From positions 1 to 5,405 of the forward strand of contig VGJA01000076.1 in NCBI GenBank assembly GCA_016867655.1: a stretch of 5,405 nt of DNA, read 5' to 3'. Shown here in pieces: positions 4,895 to 5,405 of the stretch. Numbering within the stretch: position 1 is the first letter of the stretch; every line of letters begins with the position of its first letter. The stretch is from Candidatus Altarchaeales archaeon. Its GTDB lineage: Archaea; Altiarchaeota; Altiarchaeia; IMC4; SCGC-AAA252-I15. A program made the position numbers and the translations under genes. The notes below the pieces were generated by a model. It saw only the letters and a program-made list of their open reading frames with translations. It was not told the DNA's origin and made no database searches.

Positions 4895-5405
4895 ATTCTC
4901 CCAACCGGCATTACATACAAAGGCTCCTGGCTTTCTGGCAGGCTCAAAAGGTTTTTGATGCAAATATCGTCGAACGCCCCCACTACGACTGTGCCGCATT
5001 TCAGGGAAACGCACTGCAGGTAGACGTTCTGGGCTGCGTGGCCTGCTTCCATGTGGACGTATCTCTCCCCTCTTTTGCCATAGGTGTTTGTGGTTCTGCT
5101 GTATTCTGCAGCAAAGACTATGTCTACTGCAGCATCCTCAACCCAACGCTGGTTCAGAGAACAATCTGCAAGACCTTCTCGAATGTCTCCGTCAGATATT
5201 TTCTCCAGAGAGTGATTCAATGGCAAATAGTGATACAAACCAGCAGGCAGGCTGTCTACAAGTCCAACGACAACATAAGTCTCCAAGGGATAAGTAGCTC
5301 CTGCCGAAGGCGCGGTCCTACCCCACTCTCGGTTCAAACCCTGCGCGCTCCACAGCAACTGCGAGACTTCTGCAATGGAAAGAGGTTCATTTTTGTAATC
5401 TCTTA
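4891..5405 (-). CDS. SagB-type FMN-dependent dehydrogenase (nitroreductase superfamily), N-terminus outside window
   Basis: The frame is open to the right edge, and 170 complete codons are visible. A TTG at 5356-5358 is an internal Leu codon, not the start, because family-typical sequence (RDYKNEPLSIAEVSQLLWSA) continues upstream of it. Numbering from the first visible codon, the SagB/nitroreductase signatures are: RTAPSAGATYPLE (29-41), the FMN-contacting segment; GLYHY (55-59); YGKRGERYVHMEAGHAAQN (108-126); VGAFDD (141-146); and PLYVMPVGR close to the C-terminus. The SagB family includes the enzymes that oxidise azolines to azoles in thiazole/oxazole-modified peptides, but many archaeal and bacterial members stand alone with unknown substrates. 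No cyclodehydratase or precursor peptide gene is visible here. An estimated 30-80 N-terminal residues are missing. The gene is convergent with the 968-residue protein, overlapping it by 4 bp, and belongs to a transcription unit beginning off-window. Confidence 0.93.
   Translation of the reverse strand, partial: RDYKNEPLSIAEVSQLLWSAQGLNREWGRTAPSAGATYPLETYVVVGLVDSLPAGLYHYLPLNHSLEKISDGDIREGLADCSLNQRWVEDAAVDIVFAAEYSRTTNTYGKRGERYVHMEAGHAAQNVYLQCVSLKCGTVVVGAFDDICIKNLLSLPESQEPLYVMPVGRI

Noticed and set aside
5356..5358. TTG as the start codon of the SagB-like gene
   Set aside because: Family-typical sequence (RDYKNEPLSIAEVSQ) continues in frame upstream to the window edge, so the TTG is an internal Leu codon.
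1..5405. tRNA, rRNA, CRISPR repeats, IS ends or long direct repeats
   Set aside because: Reading both strands showed no tRNA-like cloverleaf, no regularly spaced repeats and no transposase-like frame. The only non-coding stretches are the 26-bp operon gap and the 89-bp divergent promoter.

Overview
The window looks like chromosomal DNA from an archaeon. The evidence is AT-rich TATA-like elements in the one true intergenic promoter region, a stand-alone Lrp/AsnC regulator of the archaeal type next to an archaeal-type class I aminotransferase, and a free-standing SagB-family oxidoreductase. Genes are packed tightly: two convergent gene pairs overlap by exactly 4 bp through interlocked stop codons. 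The sequence alone does not identify the lineage. No rRNA, tRNA, CRISPR array, IS element or phage hallmark is visible.

Layout. (1) 2-232, plus strand: the 3' end of an unrecognised, highly charged helical protein that appears to enter from the left edge. (2) 229-1898, minus strand: a two-gene operon of an Lrp/AsnC regulator (1413-1898) followed 26 bp later by a PLP-dependent class I/II aminotransferase (229-1386). (3) 1899-1987: an 89-bp divergent promoter region with a TATA-like element readable on both strands and a 13-bp perfect inverted repeat near the expected regulator start site. (4) 1988-4894, plus strand: a 968-codon gene for a large, soluble, multidomain protein that I do not recognise. 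It fills more than half of the window. (5) 4891-5405, minus strand: most of a SagB-type FMN-dependent dehydrogenase whose N-terminus lies beyond the right edge.

How the genes relate. The regulator and aminotransferase are most simply read as an amino-acid-responsive, probably autoregulated operon. The large gene is divergent from them and shares their control region, so the Lrp protein could also affect it. The SagB-like gene is convergent with the large gene and belongs to a transcription unit that starts outside the window, so a functional link between the two is not implied.

The main candidate for something undescribed is the 968-residue protein. Its residues ~535-740 carry a pattern that could be a very divergent kinase/phosphotransferase fold: a VEK lysine, an alpha-C-like Glu, a REYIDGPA hinge-like strand, an AAAN-hydrophobic loop and an LADPTTSF metal-loop-like strand. 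The normal catalytic-loop Asp is not where it would be expected. This is inference and needs profile or structure comparison.
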